From the NCBI GenBank assembly GCA_943735955.1, contig OX030964.1, positions 7,963,131 through 8,027,130 on the forward strand: a stretch of 64,000 nucleotides of DNA, read 5' to 3'. The translations under genes and the position numbers were made by a program. Below the pieces are notes generated by a model. It had not been told where the DNA came from and made no database searches. It worked only from the letters and a program-made list of their open reading frames with translations. This DNA comes from Piscicola geometra. Lineage: Eukaryota > Annelida > Clitellata > Hirudinida > Piscicolidae. This document shows, piece by piece, positions 1-23,689 of the stretch (position 1 is its first letter; each line of letters begins with the position of its first letter).

Positions 1-97
1 TATTATTATTGAATATATTAACAAAGCAGGTAGCAACGAAATAACAAGAACAAAAATAACAACATTTAACAAAACAAAAAAATCAACACCAACAAAC

Positions 98-3000
98 CCA
101 GGATGGAGAAGCACCTGAGCACCTCGTTGTGGTTCTTGACTGAGGCGGATGACGTCAGGTCGATGGAGCTGCATGATTGGTTGAAGAGGTGCACCAATAG
201 GACGTCGAGGTGAGGCTCAACTAGGAAGATGTTCTCTTGCAGGGAGACCTCGAGCAGGAGGTACAAGCCCTGTCGTCGTTGGTGGTGGTGGAGGGATGGA
301 TTGGTGGGTGGAGGGATGGATTGGTGGGTGGAGGGATGGTTTGGTGGATAGAAGGATGGATTGGTGGGTGGAGGGATGGATTGGTGGATGGAGGGATGGA
401 TTGGTGGATGGAGGGATGGATTGGTGGATGGAGGGATGGATTGGTGGGTGGAGGGATGGATTGGTGGATGGAGGGATAGATTGGTGGGTGGAGAGATGGA
501 TTGGTGGGTGGAGGGATGGATTGGTGGATGGAGGGATGGATTGGTGGATGGAGGGATGGATTGGTGGATGAAGGGATGGATTGGTGGATGGAGGGATGGA
601 TTGGTGGATGGAGGGATGGATTGGTGGATGGAGGGATGGATTGGTGGGTGGAGGGATGGATTGGTGGATGAAGGGATGGATTGGTGGATGGAGGGATGGA
701 TTGGTGGATGGAGGGATGGATTGGTGGATGGAAGGATGGATTGGTGGATGGAGGGATGGATTGGTGGATGAAGGGATGGATTGGTGGATGGAGAGATGGA
801 TTGGTGGATAGAGGGATGGATTGGTGGATGGAGGGATAAATTGGTGGATAGAGGGATGGATTGGTGGATAGAGGGATGGATTGGTGGGTGGAGGGATGGA
901 TTGGTGGATGGAGGGATGGATTGGTGGGTGGAGGGATGGATTGGTGGGTGGAGGGATGGATTAGTGGATGGAGGGATGGATTGGTGGATGGAGAGATGGA
1001 TTGGTGGATGGAGGGATGGATTGGTGGGTGGAGGGATGGATTGGTGGGTGGAGGGATGGATTGGTGGATGAAGGGATGGATTGGTGGATGGAGAGATGGA
1101 CTGGTGGATGGAGGGATGGATTGGTGGATGGAGGGATAGATTGGTGGGTGGAGGGATGGATTGGTGGGTGGAGGGATGGATTGGTGGATGGAGGGATGGA
1201 TTGGTGGATGGAGGGATGGATTGGTGGATGGAGGGATGGATTGGTGGGTGGAGGGATGGATTGGTGGTTGGAGGGATGGATTGGTGGATGGAGGGATGGA
1301 TTGGTGGATGGAGGGATGGATTGGTGGATGGAGGGATGGATTGGTGGATGAAGGGATGGATTGGTGGGTGGAGGGATGGATTGGTGGGTGGAGGGATGGA
1401 TTGGTGGATGGATGGATGGATTGGTGGATGGAGGGATGGATTGGTGGATGGAGGGATGGATTGGTGGGTGGAGGGATGGATTGGTGTGTGGAGGGATGGA
1501 TTGGTGGATGGAGAGATGGATTGGTGGATGGAGGGATGGATTGGTGGATGGAGGGATGGATTGGTGGATGGAGGGATGGATTGGTGGATGGAGGGATGGA
1601 TTGGTGGATGGAGGGATGGATTGGTGGATGGAGGGATGGATTGGTGGATGGAGGGATAGATTGGTGGGTGGAGGGATGGATTGGTGTGTGGAGGGATGGA
1701 TTGGTGGATGGAGAGATGGATTGGTGGATGGAGGGATGGAATGGTGGATGGAGGGATAGATTGGTGGATGGAGGGATAGATTGGTGGGTGGAGGGATGGA
1801 TTGGTGGATGGAGGGATGGATTGGTGGATGGAAGGATGGATTGGTGGATGGAGGGATGGATTGGTGGGTGGAGGGATGGATTGGTGGGTGGAGGGATGGA
1901 TTGGTGGATGGAGGGATGAATTGGTGGATGGAGAGATGGATTGGTGGATGGAGGGATGGATTGGTGGATAGAGGGATGGATTGGTGGATGGAGGGATAGA
2001 TTGGTGGATGGAGGGATAGATTGGTGGATGGAGGGATAGATTGGTGGGTGGAGGGATGGATTGGTGGATGGAGGGATGGATTGGTGGATGGAAGGATGGA
2101 TTGGTGGATGGAGGGATGGATTGGTGGGTGGAGGGATGGATTGGTGGGTGGAGGGATGGATTGGTGGATGGAGGGATGAATTGGTGGATGGAGGGATGGA
2201 TTGGTGGATGGAGGGATGGATTGGTGGATGGAGGGATGGATTGGTGGATGGAGGAATGGATTGGTGGGTGGAGGGATGGATTGGTGTGTGGAGGGATGGA
2301 TTGGTGGATGGAGGGATGGATTGGTAGGTGGAGGGATGGATTGGTGGGTGGAGGGATGGATTGGTGGATGGAGGGATGGATTGGTGGATGGAGGGATGGA
2401 TTGGTGGATGGATTGGTGGATGGAGGGATGGATTGGTGGATGGAGGGATAGATTGGTGGATGGAGGGATGGATTGGTGGGTGGAGGGATGGATTGGTGGA
2501 TGGAGGGATGGATTGGTGGATGGAGGGATGGATTGGTGGGTGGAGGGATAGATTGGTGGATAGAAGGATGGATTGGTGGATGGAGGGATGGATTGGTGGA
2601 TGGAGGGATGGATTGGTGGATAGAAGGATGGATTGGTGGGTGGAGGGATGGATTGGTGGATGGAGGGATGGATTGGTGGATAGAAGGATGGATTGGTGGG
2701 TGGAGGGATGGATTGGTGGATGGAGGGATGGATTGGTGGATGGAGGGATGGATTGGTGGGTGGAGGGATAGATTGGTGGATAGAAGGATGGATTGGTGGA
2801 TGGAGGGATGGATTGGTGGATGGAGGGATGGATTGGTGGATAGAAGGATAGATTGGTGGATAGAAGGATGGATTGGTGGATGGAGGGATGGATTGGTGGA
2901 TGGAGGGATGGATTGGTGGGTGGAGGGATAGATTGGTGGATAGAAGGATGGATTGGTGGATGGAGGGATGGATTGGTGGATGGAGGGATGGATTGGTGGA

Positions 3001-6000
3001 TAGAAGGATAGATTGGTGGATAGAAGGATGGATTGGTGGATGGAGGGATGGATTGGTGGATGGAGGGATGGATTGGTGGGTGGAGGGATGGATTGGTGGA
3101 TGGAGGGATGGATTGGTGGATGGAGGGATGGATTGGTGGATGGAGGGATGGATTGGTGGATGGAGGGATGGATTGGTGGATGGAGGGATGGATTGGTGGG
3201 TGGAGGGATGGATTGGTGGATGGAGGGATGGATTGGTGGATGGAGGGATGGATTGGTGGATGGAGGGATGGATTGGTGGGTGGAGGGATGGATTGGTGGA
3301 TGGAGGGATGGATTGGTGGATGGAGGGATGGATTGGTGGGTGGAGGGATGGATTGGTGGGTGGAGGGATGGATTGGTGGATGGAGGGATGGATTGGTGGG
3401 TGGAGGGATGGATTGGTGGGTGGAGGGATGGATTGGTGGATGGAGGGATGGATTGGTGGGTGGAGGGATGGATTGGTGGATGGAGGGATGGATTGGTGGG
3501 TGGAGGGATGGATTGGTGGATGGAGAGATGGATTGGTGGATGGAGGAATGGATTGGTGGATGGAGGGATGGATTGGTGGGTGGAGGGATGGATTGGTGGA
3601 TGGAGGGATGGATTGGTGGGTGGAGGGATGGATTGGTGGATGGAGGGATGGATTGGTGGGTGGAGGGATGGATTGGTGGATGGAGGGATGGATTGGTGGA
3701 TGGAGGAATGGATTGGTGGGTGGAGGGATGGATTGGTGTGTGGAGGGATGGATTGGTGGATGGAGGGATGGATTGGTAGGTGGAGGGATGGATTGGTGGG
3801 TGGAGGGATGGATTGGTGGATGGAGGGATGGATTGGTGGATGGAGGGATGGATTGGTGGATGGATTGGTGGATGGAGGGATGGATTGGTGGATGGAGGGA
3901 TAGATTGGTGGATGGAGGGATGGATTGGTGGGTGGAGGGATGGATTGGTGGATGGAGAGATGGATTGGTGGATGGAGGAATGGATTGGTGGATGGAGGGA
4001 TGGATTGGTGGGTGGAGGGATGGATTGGTGGATGGAGGGATGGATTGGTGGGTGGAGGGATGGATTGGTGGATGGAGGGATGGATTGGTGGGTGGAGGGA
4101 TGGATTGGTGGATGGAGGGATGGATTGGTGGATGGAGGAATGGATTGGTGGGTGGAGGGATGGATTGGTGTGTGGAGGGATGGATTGGTGGATGGAGGGA
4201 TGGATTGGTAGGTGGAGGGATGGATTGGTGGGTGGAGGGATGGATTGGTGGATGGAGGGATGGATTGGTGGATGGAGGGATGGATTGGTGGATGGATTGG
4301 TGGATGGAGGGATGGATTGGTGGATGGAGGGATAGATTGGTGGATGGAGGGATGGATTGGTGGGTGGAGGGATGGATTGGTGGATGGAGAGATGGATTGG
4401 TGGATGGAGGAATGGATTGGTGGATGGAGGGATGGATTGGTGGGTGGAGGGATGGATTGGTGGATGGAGGGATGGATTGGTGGGTGGAGGGATGGATTGG
4501 TGGATGGAGGGATGGATTGGTGGGTGGAGGGATGGATTGGTGGATGGAGGGATGGATTGGTGGATGGAGGGTAGAGTAAAAGATTTCAGAAACACATTTG
4601 TTTTTAAATTCATCATCTTTTCTCCTCACAACAAACTCTTTTACAACAACCCCTGCCTCTTCCCAAAACAGTCCTTCATACAACAACCTTGCCCCCAAAA
4701 CAATATATTCTTCCCACAAAAACCTCCCCTTCCTCCACAACCTCAACCCTTCTCCCGTACCACTCCCCCTCCCTTCTTCCGTACCCCTCCCCCCTTCCCT
4801 TCTCCCGTACCACTCCCCCCCCCCCCCCAACTTGGGAGACGAGAGGCTCATCGTTGTGTTTCTTGAAAAGGGCGTACACATGCGTGAGGTACTTGGGCAG
4901 GGCACCTTGCAGGCCTTCGTGAGGGAGGAAGAAAGCCATGCGACCCAAACACTCCATCACTAGTGCCTTCAACTGGTGGTGGTGGTGGTGGTGGTGATGG
5001 TGGTGGTGGTGGTGTCTTCAACTGGTGGTGGTGATGGTAGTGGTGGTGATGGTGGTGGTGATGATGGTGGTGCCTTCAACTGGTGATGGTGTTGATGATA
5101 AGGATAATAGAGCATTGGTGTAGTTTTATAATGCATTAATAAGACGTAATAGTAGTAGTAGTTCAACCACGCTGCAGTACCATCTTGCACCAGCACCACC
5201 ACCACTGGCACAAGCACCTTGACGTCTCGGCCACCGAGCCACTGCGACTGCAGCACGTCAAAGGCGACGTTGAAGTCGCCGCTGTAGAAGGCCTTGCTGA
5301 CCGTCTTGTCAGGCGCTGTGTCCATGTTTGCCAAGTAGTCCACTATCGATTCGCTGAAGTTGGCCAGCACTTGGGTGGTGGTTGGTGAGGTATCATCATC
5401 ATGAGCATCGTTATCATTATCGTCATTGTTATCGTCATCTTCATTATTATTATCATCACCACCACAACAACCATCTCCATCATCATCATCATCATAACCC
5501 CCATCATCATCATCAGGACGTACTCCTGGCGAAGACCATGCGCATGGGCTCAGACTTGACCGACTCGAGGATGGGCAGGCAGAAGCCCAAGCAGGCCTTC
5601 AAGTAGGGCACCATGCCGAAGACTGCAGGGGGTGGTGATGATGATGATGATGATGATGGTGGTCGTGATGATGATGAAGATTAAGAAAAAAAAAAGATGG
5701 GTTAAAGAGGTTGCAGCTAGTGAGAGTGGGATGAATGAGTGGGAGAGAAGGAGTGATGATGGAGTAGTAGTAGTTGTAATACCAACAGACCATTGGCAAG
5801 GGCGAGGTCAGCTAGGGTGTGCAGGACAAAGTAGTGAGGCACTTGGTCGTGTTGGAAGCGCTCGAAGAGTTCAGTCATCAGCTCGTGACAGAACCTGCCT
5901 GCCATTGCCACTGCCACCCTGCTCGCTGCCCCCTGCCACTCCTCCACTAGGCTCTGTGGGAGGTGTTGAGGGGTTGATGGGGGGGGGGTGAAGTATAATG

Positions 6001-6688
6001 TTGGGGGGTGTGATGAGGTGAAGGAAGGGAGTGTGATGGGATGAGTTGCAATTAATGGTTGCGAAGACTTTCAGTTATAAACCATCAGTTTTAACATTGG
6101 ATACCATCATTACCGGACCACCCTTGGCACCTTGGACTGGGTCATTTCGATGAAGATCTGCTGGATCACCATGACGGCCACCTCCTCCTCCACTCCCTCC
6201 ACTCCTGCCTCGATCACCTTCTGCATGCACGTCAGCAGCACAATCTTGTGCCGTTGGTTCAGCTGTGCAGTGGTGAATGGAGGTGTGCATTCGTCTTGCA
6301 TTTAATATATCATTTCACAAAGTTTCATGCAATATTTTAAAGCATTTTTTAATTTTAATCATCATTATCATTAATTTCATTAACATCATCATCACTCTCA
6401 TTATCAACAACACCATCTAAAAAATCAAAATCATCATCATGTACTTTGAAGAGTTTCAGTTCGCAAAAAAAATCAATAATTTATTCTGTAAGTAACTTTT
6501 CGATTTTGAGCCCCATTGAGAATACTTGCAATGGGGACAGACCTTGGGATCCTTGTTGAGGGAGTAGACGATGGCGGAGAGGATGAGGTTGGGTTTGTCA
6601 GTGCCGAGTTGGATGATCGAGTCGACCACCACTTGGCCCACCTCGCCGTCCTTGTCGTTCGCGCTGTCCACCAGCGACAAGGCTATCT
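98..6688 (-). CDS. MROH1: Maestro HEAT-like repeat protein 1 (MROH1/HEATR7A), both ends missing
   Basis: Seven exons on the minus strand in transcription order: 6688-6543, 6262-6131, 5953-5791, 5622-5524, 5369-5218, 4972-4832 and 269-98. Reading phase is continuous through all of them. The product matches the N-terminal HEAT-repeat part of animal MROH1. Diagnostic stretches are [15 protein letters not shown] (human EYLANLDRAPDPTV), [24 protein letters not shown] (human LPKLLPGILALYKKH) and [14 protein letters not shown]. The family is a large, poorly understood cytoplasmic alpha-solenoid, so no enzymatic role is claimed. The first exon seen begins after an acceptor, so the start codon lies further upstream in 6689-7437 and I could not identify it. 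The last exon ends at a donor, so the rest of the gene lies to the left of the window. The 4.56-kb intron between the last two exons is almost entirely minisatellite. Confidence 0.9.
285..4572. repeat. 20-bp G-rich minisatellite filling an MROH1 intron
   Basis: About 215 units of GGATGGATTGGTGGATGGAG and close variants (GGGTGG, GAAGG, GAGAG, GATAGA). Register slips of the type GGTGGATGGATTGG occur near 2400, 3855 and 4287. The C-rich complement is on the MROH1 sense strand and ends about 15 bp before the acceptor at 270. The 20-bp unit lacks stops on the minus strand, which creates false frames of more than 1300 codons. Confidence 0.98.
4973..5090. repeat. GGT/GAT trinucleotide tract with a duplicated 17-bp junction
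   Basis: Imperfect GGT and GAT repeats in an MROH1 intron. The segment reading TGCCTTCAACTGGTG, which spans the exon end at 4972, recurs in shortened form near 5014 and 5075, so the splice acceptor region itself has been copied by the repeat expansion. Confidence 0.8.
5386..5518. repeat. CATC-type microsatellite in MROH1 intron
   Basis: Degenerate (CAT)n and (CAC)n tract between exons 5622-5524 and 5369-5218. A GAT-type tract at 5634-5672 lies in the next intron. Confidence 0.8.
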
Positions 6689-7437
6689 CTGTAGGGTCAA
6701 GATGCAATGTTGATCTAGATTCTTAACCAGAAGTTTGGTGTTTAAGATTATTTAGTTTTAAGAAAGCAAAAATCAAATGCGGAAATACCGTCAATTATGT
6801 GGCCTGTCAACTTCACATTTATATTTTGTTTGTTAGGAGAAGTCATTTTGTCTCAACTTATTATATAAGGCTTATATAACTGAATAAGCACCACAAGATC
6901 TTGAGTCCCTTTAAATTTTAAAAGAACTTGAAATTCAAAATGGTTTCAACAGGACAAGTAGAATGTCTAACTGAAGATAATTAACTGCAATCTATCATTC
7001 ATGAACTGCTATACAATCATTTGCAATATTGAATTTTAATCGATGAATTGTCATTCGGACACCCCAAAATAGTAACAAAAATAGAGGTGTGTAAAAGTAA
7101 ATTTGATAACAACCTTATTTAAATGTCCTGAACTTTAAATAATCCTTACGGACTTAATCGATATAATATCAAATATCATTATCATCATCACAATCATCAT
7201 CATCATCATCAGTATAAATTTCAGAGTTTATCTGCTTTTTCATGGCTTCTCTTAGTCATGTCTTCAAAAATATTTTTATCATCTTTTAAAAATCTGTTAT
7301 TTTATTTGCATTTCTTGAAATTTTAATTCAGAGTAATAATCTCAAAAATATCCGAGTTCACTAACGTAAAAACTTCTAAAAATAGTTTATTACTTTTTTG
7401 AGTAACTACCATTTTTAAATTACTTCTCCAATTTTCT
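6689..7437. promoter_or_regulatory. Shared upstream region between divergent MROH1 and TMBIM4
   Basis: About 750 bp of AT-rich DNA between two head-to-head genes. It must contain the unseen first exon of MROH1 and the TMBIM4 promoter. I see a short (CAT)n tract near 7170-7212 and no recognisable TATA box. The regulatory role is inferred from position only. Confidence 0.45.
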
Positions 7438-9510
7438 ATGACAATACAAGAAGTTAAAATGCCTGACTTTACAGAAGTTTTGATAGAGAATGGTGGCACG
7501 GAGAAGCCGAGTATAGTTGATGATTTCTGTTACGGCTCGAATGTGGCTTCATGCCATCTGACCATCAGGCTGGGTAAGTGTACTTTCATCCATCAGATCA
7601 ATTCTATTTTCAAATAATTTATTCACCTATCAACCCATATTTAAACTTTTTTTTAATTGACTAATTAATTTAATTTTCCTTTTTCCACCCTCTCATCCCA
7701 CTTTCACATCACTCCCATTCAACTTCACAGGCTTTCTCCGCAAGGTGTATGGACTCCTGACAGCACAGCTCTTCATCACCACAGTGGTCGCGGCCATCTT
7801 CATGCTCGTGCCAGAAATCAGTGACTTCTTCCAGGCACAGTGAGTTCTGTTGCGGGTGGATGATGTTGTTGTTTCAAAAGTGTTCTTGCTGTTGTTTTTA
7901 GAATCCATCTATCCATCAACTAACCACCTATCCATCCACCTACCATCCACTTAGCCCACCCCCACTGACCACCCACAGACCATGGATCATAATGTTGTCA
8001 GCCATCTCATCGATCGGCTTGATCATTGCCTTATCCATCTATGGACATCGCTATCCCACCAACTACTACCTCCTATTTGCCTTTGTGAGACATTCAATAA
8101 TAATATTATTATTGATATATAAATAATAAAGAGTATTCAAAAATATTAGTTTTTTAAATATTATTTTTTTAAATAACAAATATGTTTATTGTCATCTCTG
8201 AATTTAAAAGTATCAACATGAAGATGTTATATTCTGAATTATGTATTTCTTCATCCCATTCTAGACTCTGTGCGAATCTCTGATGGTGGGCAGCATAGGT
8301 GGGACAATCACCACACAATAAGAATAATAAAAATAAGAATAATAAAATAATATTAATTATAATAATAAAACTTCCATAAAGGCACTATTGATATCTCAAA
8401 GCATCCATTTTTCTCAAAAATAATCCTTTCGGAGTGACCTCATTTGGAATATCCAACTTATTATTTCTTGAACCACTTCTTGACACTTCTAAAACCTCGC
8501 ATATTGTCACTAAAATTACAGTTAAAACGAAATTAGGTTTCAACCCCCTCCTCTAGTGACTCACTACACGGCGTGGTCGGTGATCGAGGCGTTCATGATG
8601 ACGTTGGCTGTGACCACCTCCCTCACCCTCTTCACCCTCCAGTCAAAGAGGGACTTCAGTTCATGGGGCTCCAGGTACCTTTGAATACATACATACATAC
8701 ATACATACATACATACATACATACATACATACATACATACATACATACATACATACATACATACATACATACATACAAACATACATACATATATACATAC
8801 ATACATACATACATACATACATACATACATACATACATACATACATACATACATACAAATCAATTGCGGCAGCCGGGTTTAACGGTTAAGATGTTTAATG
8901 ATATGCTGAAAACATATTTGTTTTCACTGTCATGAAATTAATGTTTAAAGCGCTATTGAGATTTATTAAATGGCGCTATATAAATATTCTGATAGATAGA
9001 TACATACATACATACATACATACATACATACATACATACATACATACATACATACATACATACATACATACATACAGTTTGTTTGCTGCGTTGTGGATCT
9101 TGCTTCTGATCTCCATCATGCAAGTGAGTCCTGAATGAGTCCTTCAAGACTTTCCCTGATGCTTAAATGCTCTTTGACCAACTTCCATCCCATGCCAACC
9201 CCTCTCACCACCACTACCCTCCACCCCCACACCACCAACCCACCGACCACTCCCAACAATCCCTCCACCTCACCTCATCTCGACCCCCCCCCCCTCCTTG
9301 ACGCAGATCTTCTTCCCTAGCGAGTTATCGATGCGACTACTATCAGGAGCGGGTGCCCTCCTCTTCTCCTTCTTCATCATCTTCGACACGCACATGATCA
9401 TGCACCGCTTAAGTCCGGAGGAGTACATCATGGCGACGGTGAACCTCTACATGGACATCATCAACCTCTTCTTGCACATCCTGCGTGCAGTCGGCAGCCA
9501 GAGGAATTGA
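7438..9510 (+). CDS. TMBIM4: Transmembrane BAX inhibitor motif protein 4 (lifeguard 4 / Golgi anti-apoptotic protein)
   Basis: Seven exons: 7438-7573, 7731-7839, 7979-8084, 8265-8298, 8557-8674, 9078-9123 and 9307-9510. Phases are continuous, giving 250 aa from ATG 7438 or 243 aa from ATG 7459 (human 238 aa). Landmarks shared with TMBIM4 are [11 protein letters not shown] near the N-terminus, [52 protein letters not shown] and the C-terminal [20 protein letters not shown]. The family has six or seven hydrophobic membrane segments, sits in Golgi/ER membranes, and modulates calcium release and cell death. The conserved aspartate of FDTH belongs to the BAX-inhibitor pore region. Intron 5 carries two (ATAC)n tracts around a LINE remnant, and the second tract supplies the acceptor of exon 6. 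Confidence 0.95.
8685..8855. repeat. (ATAC)n microsatellite
   Basis: About 42 tetranucleotide units in TMBIM4 intron 5, interrupted only near 8777 and 8791. Confidence 0.98.
8856..9000 (+). mobile_element. Short 3' end of a LINE
   Basis: Between two (ATAC)n tracts is a segment that could encode [12 protein letters not shown]. This resembles the end of the reverse-transcriptase protein in the LINE copies at 25 kb and 42 kb (LKTYLF). It is followed by the AGCGCTAT/GGCGCTATATAAAT tail motif common to those elements, then GATAGATAGATAC leading into (ATAC)n. The family assignment rests on these short matches only. Confidence 0.6.
8999..9076. repeat. (ATAC)n microsatellite ending in a splice acceptor
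   Basis: About 19 units. The last one reads CATACAG, and exon 6 of TMBIM4 starts at the next base. Confidence 0.95.
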
Positions 9511-10561
9511 GTTATTCTTGTTTGGAGGGTTGAGGGGGGAATGGCAGGGAGGGTGTGGCAGGGAGGGTGTGGTAGGGAGGGAAGAGGAGAAAAGGATGAA
9601 GATGGAAAAGGAGATGGGAGAGAAGAAAGAGAGAGATGGAGAGGGTAGGCGAAGAGGGGGAAGGGAGAGATTGCTTTGGTTGTTTGTTTGAATGTGATAA
9701 TAACAACAACAACAGCAACAACAATAACAACTACAATATTTGCATACTAATTCACTGCAGAGATTCATTGGGGGCTTGGAGGCGATTATAAAAACTTTCA
9801 CTAATTGCATTATTATTTAATTTCGTTTTTAATAATCTAAAAAGATAATTAATCAGCATTAAATAGTTTGATTAATAAGATTTAAAAGAGTAGATTGAAG
9901 CGCTTGCTTTATCAATTGTGATTACATCTCAACGAACATTTCCTACTTTACTCTTTTGAACTTCTTTTCACACATTTCCATCGAACTTATCCAACGTCTT
10001 CTGACTTTTTTTCCATAAAGACGAATGACTATCAAATAACGGACCTGATTACCTAAAAGGCGAATATTTAGGAGTATAAATAATAATAATAAATACGAAT
10101 TTAATTGATCTCACATCGCAAAACAGATGAAAAAATATTCTGATTATGGTCGGTAGATGACGTATGTCGAGGTGCGTCGTAACTAGGAGACTACTTATAG
10201 AGGAGGATGTCTGCATGGGAGGTTTGACGGGAGCGGAAGAGGTTGTTGTAAAGCAGAGAGTGTTTGTACCAAATAGGAATAATGAGGGTAGGTGCTGAGA
10301 GGTTGGTCTGTTGATCGGGTGCAACCTTGATTCAACCCTTTCAAGGCACCGAGGCAAGTGGCAACTGCTTGATTGCTGGTATATTCCTAATTTGAAACTT
10401 CCAAATAAAAAAAAGTAAATATATTTGTTTATATATTATGAAATAATATTTTATTTTAAATAATAATTAATCAAATAAAACCTAGAGATCACAAGAGAAT
10501 CTTTCAAAAACGTCCAACAATAACTCTCCTCGAAGGATACAATTCCAGAGGCAGCAGAAGC
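9511..10561. other. TMBIM4 3' flank and SYT12 upstream region
   Basis: A purine-rich stretch (9527-9670, GGGA-type) follows the TMBIM4 stop, then AT-rich DNA. An AATAAA occurs at about 10404. No conserved coding segment was recognised. The region probably holds the TMBIM4 3' UTR and the SYT12 promoter and 5' UTR. Confidence 0.5.
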
Positions 10562-21697
<11,136 letters not shown>

Positions 21698-23455
21698 CCA
21701 CAAGTTGCCGTAAAACACCATGTATAAGACGCACCACTAAAGTTAATTCTTCTGTTATTGTTAGTTTTATATTTTTAAATTCGGCATTCCCATTTTCTAT
21801 TTTTATTTTTGAGTAACGCCTGTAAATTCCTTGTTTTGAGATCGTCTTTGTTATTCTACTATGAAATTATTTGTGAGATTTAGAAAAATGTAATAATATA
21901 ATCAATTAATTTATTTTAAAGTCACACAAAAATTCGCAACGTTTCCACGATTCAAGTCGACCAAGGAATGTCTCTTCATTGTGGATATTTCAACTTCACT
22001 GTGAATTGTCACGTTGTTATCCTCATTTATAATCTAATTTATAATGCGATTTTCTATTGCACCTCAAACCTATCGAATGTAATGTTTTTTCCCCGTTTCG
22101 ATTCTATTTAAACTGGCTCAAATGCAAAGAAAATCATAAAGATTTTACTTTTTTTCTAATTAACTGTGTATTTAACTTTTATTTATTTATAGGTGAGTTA
22201 ATGAACGAGACATTTCCCTTTGTTGAAATTCCTCTGTATTCATCGGCTGAACGCCGGAATATTTCTTTCGATCTAGCTTATTTTTTTAAACGGGAATTTC
22301 TCATAGTTCATCAATATAACCTTCAAAGCTTTTCAACTCCTTGAGGCTGCTCTTCAGCCCTTCAAATTCTTTTCTTGCTGCAAGTCGCAAGTATTTCTCA
22401 GCTATCCTCAGCAACCCTCCCCATGTGACTTAACCATCTCAACACTTTTTGAAGTTACACGCTGAATGAAAACTCTATTTTCTAGAATTTAAAAATATAT
22501 ATTCACTTCTATTTATAAAAATCTATTCACTTCTATTTATAAAAATCTATTCACTTCTATTTATAAAAATCTATTTAATTCTGTTTATAAAAATCTATTT
22601 AACTCTATTTACAAAGACCTATATACTTTGATTTATATTTAATAATTCTCTTTATGAAACAATTCTCCGACAGCTCCTGAAAAGTTCTTAACTACTTCGT
22701 GTGATCTCTTTTCAGAAAGCCGCATCTACTAAATATACACCCGCCATTACAATTTTTTTTAATACCAAATTTTTGATTAATTTGTTTGAGAACTTTAAAT
22801 TGTGAAATATCATTAGAAACTATCATGTGAAGACCAGTATTTCGGTTGCAGTGTTCCTCGAAGGAACTCTCACAAGTAGCTGTCGACTGGAGATCTTCGT
22901 GTGCCGCCCTGGAGCTTAAACTGCATCTAAAGATCTTTTAGGCGGCTTTCTGAAAAAAACCTTTTTAAATTTAGTCTGAAACATGAATTTGAATTCGAAA
23001 AGTAGAAGTGCATAAACAAAATGTTCGTAATGGATCTTTTAAATAAATCTTTACAAGGGGATGCTGTACCTTATTTCATACTTACATGCTGTATATCTGA
23101 GACTATTTATTAATGAAAAGTATTTATTTCAAATTTGAAAAAATCAATGTTTTATTTTTTCTATTTATCTTTAAAAAACTCGAAAACATATTTTTTGTTT
23201 TTCAACATTGAAAAATGGCAATTTAAGTTTTTAAATTATTTATTTTTCAAAGCATTTGCTCATATTATATTTTTCGAACTTTTCAATTTTCTCTTTTCCT
23301 CTACATTTCAGATTTGAAGTCATTTGATCACATTTTCGTCTTCAAAGAAAATAAAAAAAAAAGTATTTTCATTAATCTTTTAAATTCATCAAATTGTAGG
23401 GTCTGGATGTTACAAAAATATTCAATCGTTGTTCTAAATGTGATTTGCATCAGAC
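21698..23455. other. SYT12 3' flank, AT-rich intergenic DNA with a small inverted-repeat element
   Basis: No gene recognised. A 25-bp tandem repeat (CTTCTATTTATAAAAATCTA core, about five copies) lies at 22497-22622. A 15-bp perfect inverted repeat, TTTTCAGAAAGCCGC at 22710-22724 and its complement at 22942-22956, brackets about 250 bp that resemble a non-autonomous DNA element. The 62-bp segment shared with 17651-17712 lies inside it. Confidence 0.6.
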
Positions 23456-23689
23456 ACAACTTACTTACTTATGGTCTCCCTGATACTACTTTAGCTTCTC
23501 TAAATAAAACCTTTAACCCATTAACGCATGACTCAAAGGAATTAATTAATTTTTTTACATTTTATTGAAAAACTGATTCTAAAAAATAAAATCAAAAAAT
23601 TATTCTGAAATATTTGATACAAAAAAAGTTATGATGAAAATAAAAAATGTCTTTAAAAAATGACACTATGCATTGCTACTGACGGCAAT

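Noticed and set aside
66..4616. Stop-free minus-strand frame of 1516 codons ([17 protein letters not shown] repeat)
   Set aside because: It is the 20-bp minisatellite read through. Only its last 58 or so codons (269-98) are a real MROH1 exon, and family alignment shows an intron covering the rest.
961..4905. A 1314-codon minus frame and many plus-strand [11 protein letters not shown] frames
   Set aside because: Repeat periodicity without start context or family similarity. The first overlaps MROH1 exon 4972-4832 in a wrong frame.
8564..8863. MYVCMYVC frames
   Set aside because: (ATAC)n read on the minus strand.
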